64,000 nucleotides of DNA from Chloroflexota bacterium (GTDB taxonomy: Bacteria > Chloroflexota > Anaerolineae > Anaerolineales > Villigracilaceae). The notes under the pieces are model-generated. The model searched no databases, had not been told where the DNA came from, and worked only from the letters and a program-made list of their open reading frames with translations. Of the stretch, positions 49,824 through 57,335 are shown in pieces; position 1 is the stretch's first letter, and each line of letters begins with the position of its first letter. The stretch is from NCBI GenBank assembly GCA_016866215.1, contig VGNE01000008.1, forward strand, positions 1 through 64,000. Direction: 5' to 3'. The translations under genes and the position numbers were made by a program.

Positions 49824-50414
49824 ATGGCAAACTACAAAAGAATTTTCACCGCCAACAGCGGCATCCTGCGTGCCTCGAAAGCCATTGAACTGGGCGTACC
49901 CAAACACGTTCTCTACGAAATGATGAAAACGGGCGAACTTGTCCGTGAGGCGCAAGGGATATACCGCCTGAGCGAGACTCCCATGCCAGGGAATCCCGAT
50001 CTCGTGAATCTCAGCCTGCGCGTGCCAAAGGCGGTGTTCTGTCTCATCTCCGCGCTGTACTTTCACGAACTGACTACACAGATTCCGCACGAAGAGTACT
50101 TTGCCCTGCCGCGTGATGTCAAAACGCCGAAGATTCAATATCCACCTATTAGCGTTTTTCATTTTTCAAAAGAATCGTACCAGGCGGGCATTGTTGAACA
50201 TGATCTGGATGGGGTCAAAGTCAAAATATACGATCGCGAAAAAACCATCGCGGACTGCTTCAAATTCCGTCAAAAAGTGGGCATGGATGTAGCGATTGAA
50301 GCCGTCAAGGATTATCTTAGACAGCCGAAGATGGACGTGCATAAACTGCTGGAGTATGCAAAAATCAACCGCGTGGAGAAGGTCATGCGTCCATATCTGG
50401 AGGCGCTAATATGA
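49824..50414 (+). CDS. abiEi: AbiEi antitoxin of a type IV abortive-infection module
   Basis: The 196-residue protein has MANYKRIFTANSGILRASKAIELGVPKHVLYEMMKTGELVREAQGIYRLSE, the winged-helix N-terminal domain of AbiEi, and the C-terminal part VKVKIYDREKTIADCFKFRQKVGMDVAIEAVKDYL, which is the family antitoxin domain. It represses the operon and counteracts AbiEii. It overlaps the abiEii reading frame by four bases. Confidence 0.9.
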   Translation: MANYKRIFTANSGILRASKAIELGVPKHVLYEMMKTGELVREAQGIYRLSETPMPGNPDLVNLSLRVPKAVFCLISALYFHELTTQIPHEEYFALPRDVKTPKIQYPPISVFHFSKESYQAGIVEHDLDGVKVKIYDREKTIADCFKFRQKVGMDVAIEAVKDYLRQPKMDVHKLLEYAKINRVEKVMRPYLEALI

Positions 50415-51326
50415 AGCAGCCAGTTAAGAACATTCCCGTATCCATTCTGGCGCGGCTAAAAAATCGATCTGAAATTTTGAAACGACCTTTTGCCGAAATC
50501 CTCCAATATTACGCAATGGAACGTTTCCTCTATCGCCTTTCCAAAACCAAGTACGCGGCGAAGTTCGTTCTCAAAGGCGGATTGCTGTTTTACGTTTGGA
50601 ATGTCCCGTTGCGGAGACCGACGCGGGATTATTGATTTTCGCGGCTACGTCACAAGCGACAGCGAGCATTTGCTGGGGATTTTCAGGGAAGTAGCTCAAG
50701 TCTCCGCGCCTGAGGATGGTCTTGTCTTCGATCTTGATTCAACCTCAATCGAAGAAACACAGATTGACGCCGACTATCAGGGCATCCGCGTGAAGTTGAC
50801 CGCCCTGCTGGCGCGTTCGAGAATCTTGGTGCAGATTGATATCGGCTTCTCCGACGAACTCGCGTCAAAGGCTCAGATTGTGAAGTATCCGAAAATCCTG
50901 CCCGATCTCGAACAAGTTCACATGAAGGGCTATCCAAGGGAAGCCGTTGTAGCAGAAAAATTCCACGCCATGATTCGTCAAGGGGATTTGAACAGCCGTA
51001 TGAAAGACTATTACGATATCTGGCTGCTTTCCCAGACCTTTGAATTTGAGGGCAAATCCCTGCAAACGGCGATTGAGACCACGTTCAAAAACCGCGACAC
51101 CGACCTGCCTGGCGAAAGATCCGAGTCGCTCTCCATGGGATTTGCATCTGCCAACAACGCGCGCTGGAACAATTTTCTAGAAAAGATGAATATCGAAACC
51201 ACCGAAAGCGCCGACTTTGCAAATGTCATCGAACGAGTGTGGGAATTCATCGAACATCCGCTGCAAGCCTCCCTCGACCAGAAGCCATCATCTCGCAAAT
51301 GGACTCCGCAAAAAGGTTGGAAATAG
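50411..51326 (+). pseudogene. abiEii: AbiEii nucleotidyltransferase toxin gene with a one-base insertion in the catalytic motif
   Basis: The first part reads MKQPVKNIPVSILARLKNRSE, FVLKGGLLFYVWNVPLRRPTRD and then stops; the rest (IDFRGYVTSDSEHLLGIF and on to VVAEKFHAMIRQGDLNSRMKDYYDIWLL) is in the next frame. The family motif should be R-P-T-R-D-I-D-F. The DNA reads GATTATTGATTTT where GATATTGATTTT is expected, so one T has been added near 50629. If genuine, the toxin is dead while the antitoxin remains. Total length without the insertion would be about 304 residues, normal for AbiEii. Confidence 0.8.
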
Positions 51327-51410
51327 ATTTCGAGCGCCTATATCATCCTCGGGTACCCGAAATTGTCATGTGACCATCAGCCATTCTCCACTATAATCAA
51401 AGCGGACACC

Positions 51411-52328
51411 ATGTACTACCGAAGAAAAATCCTCCTTGCCTTGATTGAAGTTTTTGGCGGCAGTCTGCAAAGCACGGACTGTGAGAAACTTCTATTTAAC
51501 TTCTGCCAGCAGACAGGCAAGAATCATTACGATTTTTTCCCCTATAAGTTCGGACCCTTTAGTTTCCTCTCGTATTACGATAAGCGAAGAATGATTGATC
51601 TAGGTCTTCTCAAAAAAGCAGATGATTTCCAACTCGGCACAAAGCATTCCTACTTGAACGAACTCACCCCAGCGGACAAAATCGCCCTGTTGAAACTCAA
51701 ATCGCAAATCGGCGATTCACGCGGTGACAAACTCGTCAAGAAAATCTATCGAGATTTTCCCCAATACACATCCCGACACTTGCACCGCACTGCGTTTGGT
51801 GCAGTGCAGGTGAGCAAAATCGCGGGCAGACATTTCACCGCGGACGAGATCAATCAGCTTCAATTCGCATGGAACACAGACACTAAACCTGGTGTATTCT
51901 CCATTGGCTATGAAGGCTTGACCATTGACTCCTTCCTGAACAAACTCATTGCAAATAACATCACCCTCGTCGTGGATGTTCGCAATAACCCGCAATCTAT
52001 GAAATACGGATTTTCCAAGAAGAGTTTCAAGCAATATATCGAAAGCGCAGGGATGAAATATATTCACATCCCCGAACTCGGTATTCCATCCTCCATGCGC
52101 AAGGGACTTGGCGAAAGCGTTTCGCACAAAACCTTATTCAAGGCGTACGAAAACAAACTTTTGCCAAACCACGAAACCGAAATCAAGCAACTAATTGACC
52201 TGACGGAGCAAAACGAGCGGATCGCCTTGGTCTGTTTTGAAGCCGACCATAATTTCTGCCACCGCCACACATTGATTGAGCATTTGCAAAAGAATAAATC
52301 ATTCAAGAGAACCGTTATTCACTTATAA
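51411..52328 (+). CDS. DUF488 protein with an extra N-terminal domain
   Basis: From the ATG at 51411 the protein has 305 residues. The N-terminal 150 (MYYRRKILLALIEVFGG, then YKFGPFSFLSYYDKRRMIDLGLL) form a winged-helix-like domain similar to antitoxin-like SocA proteins. The rest is DUF488: FSIGYEGLTIDSFLNKLIANNITLVVDVRNNPQSMKYGFSKKSF and ALVCFEADHNFCHRHTLIEHL, with the conserved R-N-x-P and C-F-E...C-H-R-H motif. Function unknown; the DUF488 group is often near stress or defence genes. Pieces of both its ends are repeated nearby. Confidence 0.8.
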   Translation: MYYRRKILLALIEVFGGSLQSTDCEKLLFNFCQQTGKNHYDFFPYKFGPFSFLSYYDKRRMIDLGLLKKADDFQLGTKHSYLNELTPADKIALLKLKSQIGDSRGDKLVKKIYRDFPQYTSRHLHRTAFGAVQVSKIAGRHFTADEINQLQFAWNTDTKPGVFSIGYEGLTIDSFLNKLIANNITLVVDVRNNPQSMKYGFSKKSFKQYIESAGMKYIHIPELGIPSSMRKGLGESVSHKTLFKAYENKLLPNHETEIKQLIDLTEQNERIALVCFEADHNFCHRHTLIEHLQKNKSFKRTVIHL

Positions 52329-52395
52329 CGGGGAAACATGCCCTATCTTCCCGACGAACTCCCAAATGCTAGGATTTGGCGCTGGTTGAAAGTGC

Positions 52396-52401
52396 TATAA
52401 T
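52396..52401 (+). promoter_or_regulatory. -10 box of a leaderless module
   Basis: TATAAT stands exactly six bases before the ATG at 52408. Confidence 0.6.
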
Positions 52402-52407
52402 TCCTTC

Positions 52408-52842
52408 ATGCCGCTGACAGCAAAAGCAGTTTTATCCAACACCGATATCCGGTCTGCATTGCAACAAGCATGGACAGATTCAAACCCAGGCTTAAATAGC
52501 GGACATGAGGAAGGTGGCTTTGTCGTCAGAGATTCAGACGGAAGTTTGAGCGTCAGGCGTTGGCAAAGAGGATTGCAAGATACGATTCAAGTTCCGCCAC
52601 ACAGAAACTGCGTTTTTGACGGCTTGGAGATTGTCGCTTCATTTCATACTCATCCAAATACTGGAAGTGATTACCTACAAGAACCGAGTGAAACCGACAA
52701 ACGCGCTGTCCGCGACGACCTCGATTTGAAAGGCGATGAATACATTGGCGAATTTGTCATCTCGCAGGCAGTAATTTATCTGGTATCGCCTGCTGGACAA
52801 GTCCGTGAAATGGACGATACGGAAGTTGTATTCGGCACGTAA
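52408..52842 (+). CDS. JAB/MPN-type metalloprotease-like protein
   Basis: The 144-residue protein has NSGHEEGGFVVR followed by VASFHTHPNTGSDYLQEPSETDKRAV. The H-x-H...S-x2-D arrangement is the JAMM zinc motif, and the upstream glutamate in GHEEGGF would be the catalytic acid. JAB proteins remove ubiquitin-like tags or process peptides. The nearest partner is a small protein 12 bases downstream. No E1 or E2 gene is nearby, so its substrate is unknown. Predicted leaderless. Confidence 0.75.
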   Translation: MPLTAKAVLSNTDIRSALQQAWTDSNPGLNSGHEEGGFVVRDSDGSLSVRRWQRGLQDTIQVPPHRNCVFDGLEIVASFHTHPNTGSDYLQEPSETDKRAVRDDLDLKGDEYIGEFVISQAVIYLVSPAGQVREMDDTEVVFGT

Positions 52843-52853
52843 GGAGTTTGATT

Positions 52854-53117
52854 ATGGCTACACTTTCTTCTGAAGTTCTTCAAGACGATATGGCTGTTGC
52901 ATTGGCGCGCGTAATGGCAACAGCAAATAAACGCGCCCGCGAATTGGGCGTGGACATCATCCAGAGTCTTGTCACAATTACTCAGCATTTCGATAAAGGT
53001 ATGCTCTGGCGGATCAACTACGGTCCCAAAGATTACATCAACCAACGCGGCGGCGACTTGATTATCGAAGTCGGAGGGGATGATATAAAAATCAAGCAGG
53101 TACTCAGAGGGCAGTAA
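52854..53117 (+). CDS. Small protein encoded with the JAB protease
   Basis: The ATG at 52854 is preceded by AAGGAG. The 87-residue protein starts MATLSSEVLQDDMAVALARVMATANKRARELGVDIIQSLVTITQ and ends with GGDLIIEVGGDDIKIKQVLRGQ. The N-terminal half is helical; the second half looks like strands. I do not recognise the family. As the only co-transcribed neighbour it is the obvious partner or substrate of the JAB protein. Confidence 0.6.
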   Translation: MATLSSEVLQDDMAVALARVMATANKRARELGVDIIQSLVTITQHFDKGMLWRINYGPKDYINQRGGDLIIEVGGDDIKIKQVLRGQ

Positions 53118-53124
53118 TCAATTC

Positions 53125-53487
53125 CCTGATCTTCCCCACCACCGCGGACACGTTCCTTATAACCTCATCATTCCTAAATCGGACAATGCTTCGACAGGCT
53201 CAGCACAAGTCCTCAACCCCAAAGCGGACAAAGCCTTCTCCTGCCTGGCATCTTCCTCCTGTTGCAGATCGTGGACGTCCCCATCCACTTCCACCACCAG
53301 CGCGGACTTGTGACAATAAAAATCGACCCCCACCCGTCCTCCCCCAAATCCGACGATGTGAATTTTGAATCCGCATTCAGACTTTAGCTTGTCGTATTTG
53401 GGGGAGGTGCCCGATAGGGCGGAGGGGGTCGCGTTGAAGTTTTTCTTTGGTGACTCGTTGACCTGTGACGATATTCTTGATCGGCAT
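53125..53487 (-). pseudogene. DUF559 remnant with repeat in its centre
   Basis: From 53487 (TACAAT box six bases upstream) it reads MPIKNIVTGQRVTKEKLQR. Family C palindrome (53329-53430) follows, then VDFYCHKSALVVEVDGDVHD, LSALGLRT, the CAEPVEALS word and DLGMMRL. It has the same breakpoints as the remnant at 48300-48664, so the two are copies of one event. Confidence 0.78.
53329..53430. repeat. Palindromic repeat family C, copy 4
   Basis: CCCACCCGTCCTCCCCCAAATCCGACGATG and the inverse TCGTATTTGGGGGAGGTGCC, closing with ATAGGGCGGAGGGGGTCG. Nearly the same as 48506-48607. Confidence 0.85.
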
Positions 53488-53509
53488 TGCGGGATTGTAA
53501 TGCAAAACG

Positions 53510-53670
53510 GACAAACCCCTCTCCCGTCTACCACTCGCTCCGCTCGGGTACGCGTCCCCCAAGGGGGAGAAGCTCAGACCTCCTCAAACAAATCTCATCC
53601 TTGGCAAACCGTCATAACCATTAACCGATCAGCCCCCTTCCCATTTGGGAAGGGCGGGGGGATAGGTCCC
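53510..53670. repeat. Repeat block of CCCTCTCCCGTCT and CCATTTGGGAAGGG words
   Basis: Contains CCCCTCTCCCGTCTACCACTCGC, GTCCCCCAAGGGGGAGAAGC and CCCCCTTCCCATTTGGGAAGGGCGGGGGGATAGG. The last word is repeated at 55455-55493, 56392-56427 and 56570-56604, always outside genes. Confidence 0.8.
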
Positions 53671-53673
53671 TTG

Positions 53674-53792
53674 AAGCCGACCACAACTTTTGCCATCGCC
53701 ACACTTTGCTTGAGCATTTGCAAAAGAATAAAGCATTCAATAGAGCCGTTATTCACCTGCAAACCCACAACGGGGGAAACATGTCTTATCTT
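53674..53792 (+). pseudogene. Duplicated 3' fragment of a DUF488 gene
   Basis: The DNA encodes EADHNFCHRHTLLEHLQKNKAFNRAVIHLQ, closely matching the end of the DUF488 gene at 52239-52328 and extending past its stop codon (GGGGAAACATG). The 5' fragment at 49681-49755 and this 3' fragment bracket a span of about 4 kb with the complete gene inside. Confidence 0.85.
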
Positions 53793-53802
53793 CTTGCAGC
53801 GC

Positions 53803-54189
53803 TCAATTAGCGTGTTTGTTCAAATACCCTTGTGCGGCTTCCAAAAACTCGCGCGCACGATTGATCATGTCGGCAACAGCGTCCGTTTCGATTTGCGTGT
53901 CAACGTGATAATCGCCAATAAGACGCGTATCAAAGCCTTCGATCAACCAGCGATGGAATTTCTGGTCGAGTAATTTTGTTTTGGAATACTGTTTTCCATA
54001 TGCGCCGATAACATCGCCATGTTTGCCAAACTGCAACCCCTTCTCGGTCAATAACGCCTCGGCGATGTAAAACAGGGCGTAATATGCCCGACCAGCGGCA
54101 ACGTCGGTTTTTCCATGATCGAGCAGTAGTTCGGCGCTTTCAATGGTGTCAATTGCTTTATCGAGCAGTTTGCGCGTGTACTCGTTCAT
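53803..54189 (-). CDS. HEPN-domain protein, toxin of an MNT/HEPN pair
   Basis: From the ATG at 54189, which overlaps the MNT stop, the 128-residue protein has MNEYTRKLLDKAIDTIESAELLLDHGKTDVAAGRAYYALFYIAEALLTEKGLQFGKHGDVIGAYG, the COG1895-type HEPN pattern. The end region DMINRAREFLEAAQGYL is helical. It is probably the RNase of the pair. Confidence 0.85.
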   Translation of the reverse strand: MNEYTRKLLDKAIDTIESAELLLDHGKTDVAAGRAYYALFYIAEALLTEKGLQFGKHGDVIGAYGKQYSKTKLLDQKFHRWLIEGFDTRLIGDYHVDTQIETDAVADMINRAREFLEAAQGYLNKHAN

Positions 54190-54518
54190 GCTGGCACGCC
54201 ATCCTTTTGGATATTTCGAATGACTGGCATGACCGATTCCTGCCATTGAATTTCCTTGATGATCAAACGACTGACCGTTACATCATATTCAAGGGATAGA
54301 TCACTGGCGAGTTGAGTGGAACGCCGTAGTTCGTCCCAATAATTCCTGTAATCCTTTAGCATGATCATCACGTCTACATCCGAGCCTGGACGATAATCAC
54401 CACGAGCGTACGAACCGTACAGGTATACGTCTTTCAGCCTGTCCCCATAAATGCGGACAAGCCCCTCCTTCAATTCCTTCATCAGTTTCCTGATTCGCAG
54501 AGGCACTTTCCTGTTCAT
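54186..54518 (-). CDS. MNT-type minimal nucleotidyltransferase
   Basis: The 110-residue protein carries VYLYGSYARGDYRPGSDVDVMIML, with the G-S-x10-D-x-D motif, and ELRRSTQLASDLSLEYDVTVS. It is the antitoxin-type enzyme for the HEPN protein next to it. A TAAAAT box at 54525-54530 (minus) with six bases to the ATG predicts a leaderless message. Confidence 0.87.
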   Translation of the reverse strand: MNRKVPLRIRKLMKELKEGLVRIYGDRLKDVYLYGSYARGDYRPGSDVDVMIMLKDYRNYWDELRRSTQLASDLSLEYDVTVSRLIIKEIQWQESVMPVIRNIQKDGVPA

Positions 54519-54544
54519 GACTTTATTTTACCCCATCGTCCCCG

Positions 54545-55350
54545 CACTTGACATTCCTTTAGATCACAATGCCCATCGCGGAGTCTCCCCTCGCGAAGTG
54601 TCGCCATGGCGCCATGCGACACACCCTGTGGGCAAATCCGACGATTCAAACTCTCAATTCGCATCCCGAATTTCCATTGTCGTATTTGGGAGTCGCGAAG
54701 CAGTCCGAAGGACAGAGGGGGTCCCGCCGTTCGTCTTCCCCTTTCTGCAAGTCGTGGACATCCCCATCCACCTCAATGACCAGCCCCGCCGAAGAGCAAG
54801 GATGAATTATGAAGGATGAATGATGAATTTTTGTCTCGTTTGCAGGGAAAACGCCCATCGCCGAGTCTCCCCTCGCGTAGCACCCTGTGGGCAAATCCGA
54901 CGATTCAAACTCTCAATTTTCATCCCAAATTTCCCTTGTCGTATTTGGGGGAGATGTCCGAAGGACAGAGGGGGTTCCCGCCGTTCATCTTCCTCTTTCT
55001 GCAAGTCGTGGACATCGCCATCAACTTCAATGATCAGCCCTGCCGAAGAACAAGGATGAATTATGAAGGATGAAGGATGAATAATGCCGCGTTTGCAGGA
55101 AAATGCCCATCGCGGAGTCTCCCCCAAATTCGACGATTCAAACTCTCAATTTTCATCCCAAATTTTCATTGTCGCATTTGGGGGAGATGTCCGAAGGACA
55201 GAGGGGGTGAAAATGGACTCCCAGCCTATTCGCCCGCAATTCCACCCACAAGATTTTCTCGGCGGGAGTCATCTTGCGGCGCAGTTCTTTTGCGCGTTGT
55301 AGCTTTTCTTTGGTGACGTGTTGACCTGGAATGATGTTCTTGACTGGCAT
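54545..55350 (-). pseudogene. Three tandem DUF559-derived remnants with family C palindromes
   Basis: About 54568-54828, 54850-55080 and 55102-55350 are repeats of one unit: GCCCATCGC(C/G)GAGTCTCCCC, then CCGACGATTCAAACTCTCAATT, CGTATTTGGG, GTCCGAAGGACAGAGGGGG, and a DUF559 C-terminal piece (AGLVIEVDGDVHDLQK on the minus strand). The last one instead carries the N-terminal piece (MPVKNIIPGQHVTKEKLQRAKELRRKMTPAEKILWVEL to GVHF) with a TAAAAT box six bases before its ATG. ATGAATTATGAAGGATGAA words separate the copies. Confidence 0.75.
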
Positions 55351-55359
55351 AACGAGATT

Positions 55360-55580
55360 TTACCCCTCTCCCGTCTCCCCCAAGGGGGAGAGGCTAAAAC
55401 CATCCTGCAACAAAGCGACTCTCCGCAATGGACAGTCACCGCCGCTATCACTCAACAAGCCCCCTTCCCATTTGGGAAGGGCGGGGGGATAGGTCACCCC
55501 ACACCCCGATCAATCACGCCAATCAGCGAGAGCTCCATCCCTTCCTCGTTTGGACTTGATTGTATCAACTTACGCAACTT
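55360..55580. repeat. Repeat block before mntA
   Basis: Contains CCCCTCTCCCGTCTCCCCC with its inverse GGGGGAGAGG, and CCCCCTTCCCATTTGGGAAGGGCGGGGGGATAGG. No coding sequence is seen. Confidence 0.8.
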
Positions 55581-55584
55581 CCGC

Positions 55585-55590
55585 TATAAT
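55585..55590 (+). promoter_or_regulatory. -10 box of the leaderless mntA-hepT operon
   Basis: TATAAT lies exactly six bases before the ATG at 55597. Confidence 0.6.
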
Positions 55591-55596
55591 TAAGAT

Positions 55597-55887
55597 ATGG
55601 AAATCGAGAAACTTCTCCAGTCACGAAAAGAGCAGATATTAACCCTTGCTCGCAAAAACGGAGCCTATGATGTGCGCGTATTTGGCTCGGTTGCCCGTGG
55701 CGAAGCGCGCCCAGACAGTGACATTGATTTCCTCGTAAAACTCGAAGCGGGACGCAGTTTGTTGGACTTGGCGCGTTTACTTCGTGAATTGCAGGCTTTG
55801 CTCGGTATACCAGTGGACGTTGTCACAGAAGCAGGGTTACGTCCGCGGATACGCCCGCAGGTGTTGAAGGATGCGCGTCCTCTATGA
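55597..55887 (+). CDS. mntA: MntA-type nucleotidyltransferase antitoxin
   Basis: The 96-residue protein has YDVRVFGSVARGEARPDSDIDFLVKL (G-S-x10-D-x-D), then GRSLLDLARLLRELQALLGIPVDVVTEAGLRP. MntA adds AMP groups to the HepT toxin to inactivate it. It overlaps hepT by four bases. Confidence 0.92.
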   Translation: MEIEKLLQSRKEQILTLARKNGAYDVRVFGSVARGEARPDSDIDFLVKLEAGRSLLDLARLLRELQALLGIPVDVVTEAGLRPRIRPQVLKDARPL

Positions 55888-56222
55888 GAAGCGAGCGCGA
55901 ACGATTGCTGGATATTCTCGAAGCTATTGAGCGGATCGAGAAATACGCAGCCGAAGGCAAAGCCGCCTTTGAAGCGGACGAACTCATCCAAAACTGGATG
56001 GTCAATCACATTTCAGTTATCGGTGAAGCGTGTCGTTCACTTTCCCCTGAATTCCAAGCCTATCATGCAAACGTCCCCTGGGCGGACATTATCGGCATGA
56101 GAAATATCCTTGTTCATCACTACTTCGGCATTGATGAAGACGCGGTTTGGTCGGTTGTAGAGAAAGATATTCCTGAGTTGAAGTTCAATATTGAAGCGAT
56201 TTTGAAAACCCTGGACGAATGA
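55884..56222 (+). CDS. hepT: HepT-like ribonuclease toxin (DUF86)
   Basis: The 112-residue helical protein has LLDILEAIERIEKYAAEGKAAFEADELIQNWMVNHISVIGEA and ends with GMRNILVHHYFGIDEDAVW. RNILVHHY is a full R-x4-H-x-Y motif: R and H are the RNase residues, and Y is the site that MntA modifies in characterised pairs. The gene overlaps mntA and ends inside a terminator stem. Confidence 0.92.
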   Translation: MRSERERLLDILEAIERIEKYAAEGKAAFEADELIQNWMVNHISVIGEACRSLSPEFQAYHANVPWADIIGMRNILVHHYFGIDEDAVWSVVEKDIPELKFNIEAILKTLDE

Positions 56223-56240
56223 AGCCAGGGTCTTTCTTTT
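56205..56240 (+). terminator. Intrinsic terminator overlapping the hepT stop codon
   Basis: ACCCTGG and CCAGGGT form the stem with the loop ACGAATGAAG, followed by CTTTCTTTT. The TGA stop of hepT lies in the loop. Confidence 0.75.
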
Positions 56241-56264
56241 GAATAGGGTGGAATTTCAGAACCA

Positions 56265-56650
56265 AGAGCAAACCCCTCTCCCGTCTACCACTCGCTGTCG
56301 CTCGGGTACGCGTCCCCTAAAAGGGAGAAGCTAAAACCATCTACACCCCAACCTTCCCGCGGACATGAACCTCCAATCTGCAAACGGACCAGCCCCCTTC
56401 CCTTTAGGGAAGGGCGGGGGGAAAGGTCAAACGGACACGCCGATCAATCACGCCAATCAGGGAGAGGTCCCAACCCAAACCCCTCTCCCGTCTCCCCCAC
56501 GGGGGAGAAGCTAAGACATCCTCGAACAGAGTCACTCTTGGAAAGTCATCACAACCATCAACCGACCAGCCCCCTTCCCATTTGGGAAGGGCGGGGGGAT
56601 AGGTCTCTCCCCTCCCTCCCCGCTTCCCTCTCCTCCCTCTCCCGTTTGGA
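56265..56650. repeat. Repeat block between hepT and the AlbA_2 gene
   Basis: Two copies of CCCTTCCC(T/A)TTTAGGGAAGGGCGGGGGG-type words (56392-56427 and 56570-56604), plus CCCCTCTCCCGTCTACC and CCCCTCTCCCGTCTCCCCCACGGGGGAG. About 390 bases without a gene. Confidence 0.8.
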
Positions 56651-56679
56651 TTGACTCCTACAAACGTCGCGCTATTTTG

Positions 56680-57324
56680 TCAATAGTTTTCTCTGTCAAA
56701 CGATTCCATATCATCCACCCTTGACTGTAAATCTTCATAATCGGAAAGTAAAGATTCGTAACGATCCTCGATTGCGCTGACCTCAGATTGAACAATATCT
56801 TGCAGGTAGTAATTCAATTCATCTCTTTTCATTTGAACGACAATCTTCACCATTTCAGATGGATCGACGAATCCCATTTGTCCGTCCCTACGGATTTTAT
56901 ATGTGCCGTTTGGCGTGCAATGCAATCCTGCTGGAATCTCTATTCTGAATAAAGATTTGTTCCTGATCACCTCAGTCAAAACTCGTATGGGTATTGCGGG
57001 TCTGCATTCTTTTGCGCGATTGACAATCCGACTTTTTTCTTTATCGGACACCACACATCCAACGGCTTTTCCTTTTTGTGCTCCGTCCAAACCCTGAATT
57101 TCATCCACACCGACCAGAATTACACCGCCCCCCGCGTTTGCAAATGCAACCAAATCTTCCGACGTTACAGATTCTGCCGTTCGCTTAAAGTCAAGTCCTG
57201 TGCTTTCCGGCTTCGACAATAATTTACTCGTTGAAGTTTGCAATAGATCAGTTTCGTTCTTTGCGCTTTGCTTTGAACGTGTATTAACTATCGAAGTTTT
57301 TTGAGCGGGCGGTTTCTTTTTCAT
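56680..57324 (-). CDS. AlbA_2 (Schlafen-like) domain protein
   Basis: The 214-residue protein has ESTGLDFKRTAESVTSEDLVAFANAGGGVILVGVDEIQG, which is the AlbA_2 pattern (E-x-x-x-x-D-F-K...A-x-A-N-x-x-G-G-x-I-x-x-G-V), then VLTEVIRNKSLFRIEIPAG and YKIRRDGQMGFVDPSEM. A C-terminal coiled coil (RYESLLSDYEDLQSRVDDMESFD) may dimerise it. The N-terminal 30 residues are lysine-rich and disordered. These proteins act on nucleic acids or as regulators and are frequent in defence loci. It lies 12 bases after the Mod gene on the same strand. Confidence 0.78.
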   Translation of the reverse strand: MKKKPPAQKTSIVNTRSKQSAKNETDLLQTSTSKLLSKPESTGLDFKRTAESVTSEDLVAFANAGGGVILVGVDEIQGLDGAQKGKAVGCVVSDKEKSRIVNRAKECRPAIPIRVLTEVIRNKSLFRIEIPAGLHCTPNGTYKIRRDGQMGFVDPSEMVKIVVQMKRDELNYYLQDIVQSEVSAIEDRYESLLSDYEDLQSRVDDMESFDRENY

Positions 57325-57335
57325 GGCAATCTATC

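Noticed and set aside
54451-55316. Several plus-strand frames across the DUF559 remnants
   Set aside because: They are antisense to degraded coding sequence and their similarity comes only from the repeated DNA.
40123-56222. Classical integron cassette array
   Set aside because: No integrase is seen, modules are on both strands with their own promoters, and the recurring borders are gene remnants and not attC-like sites.
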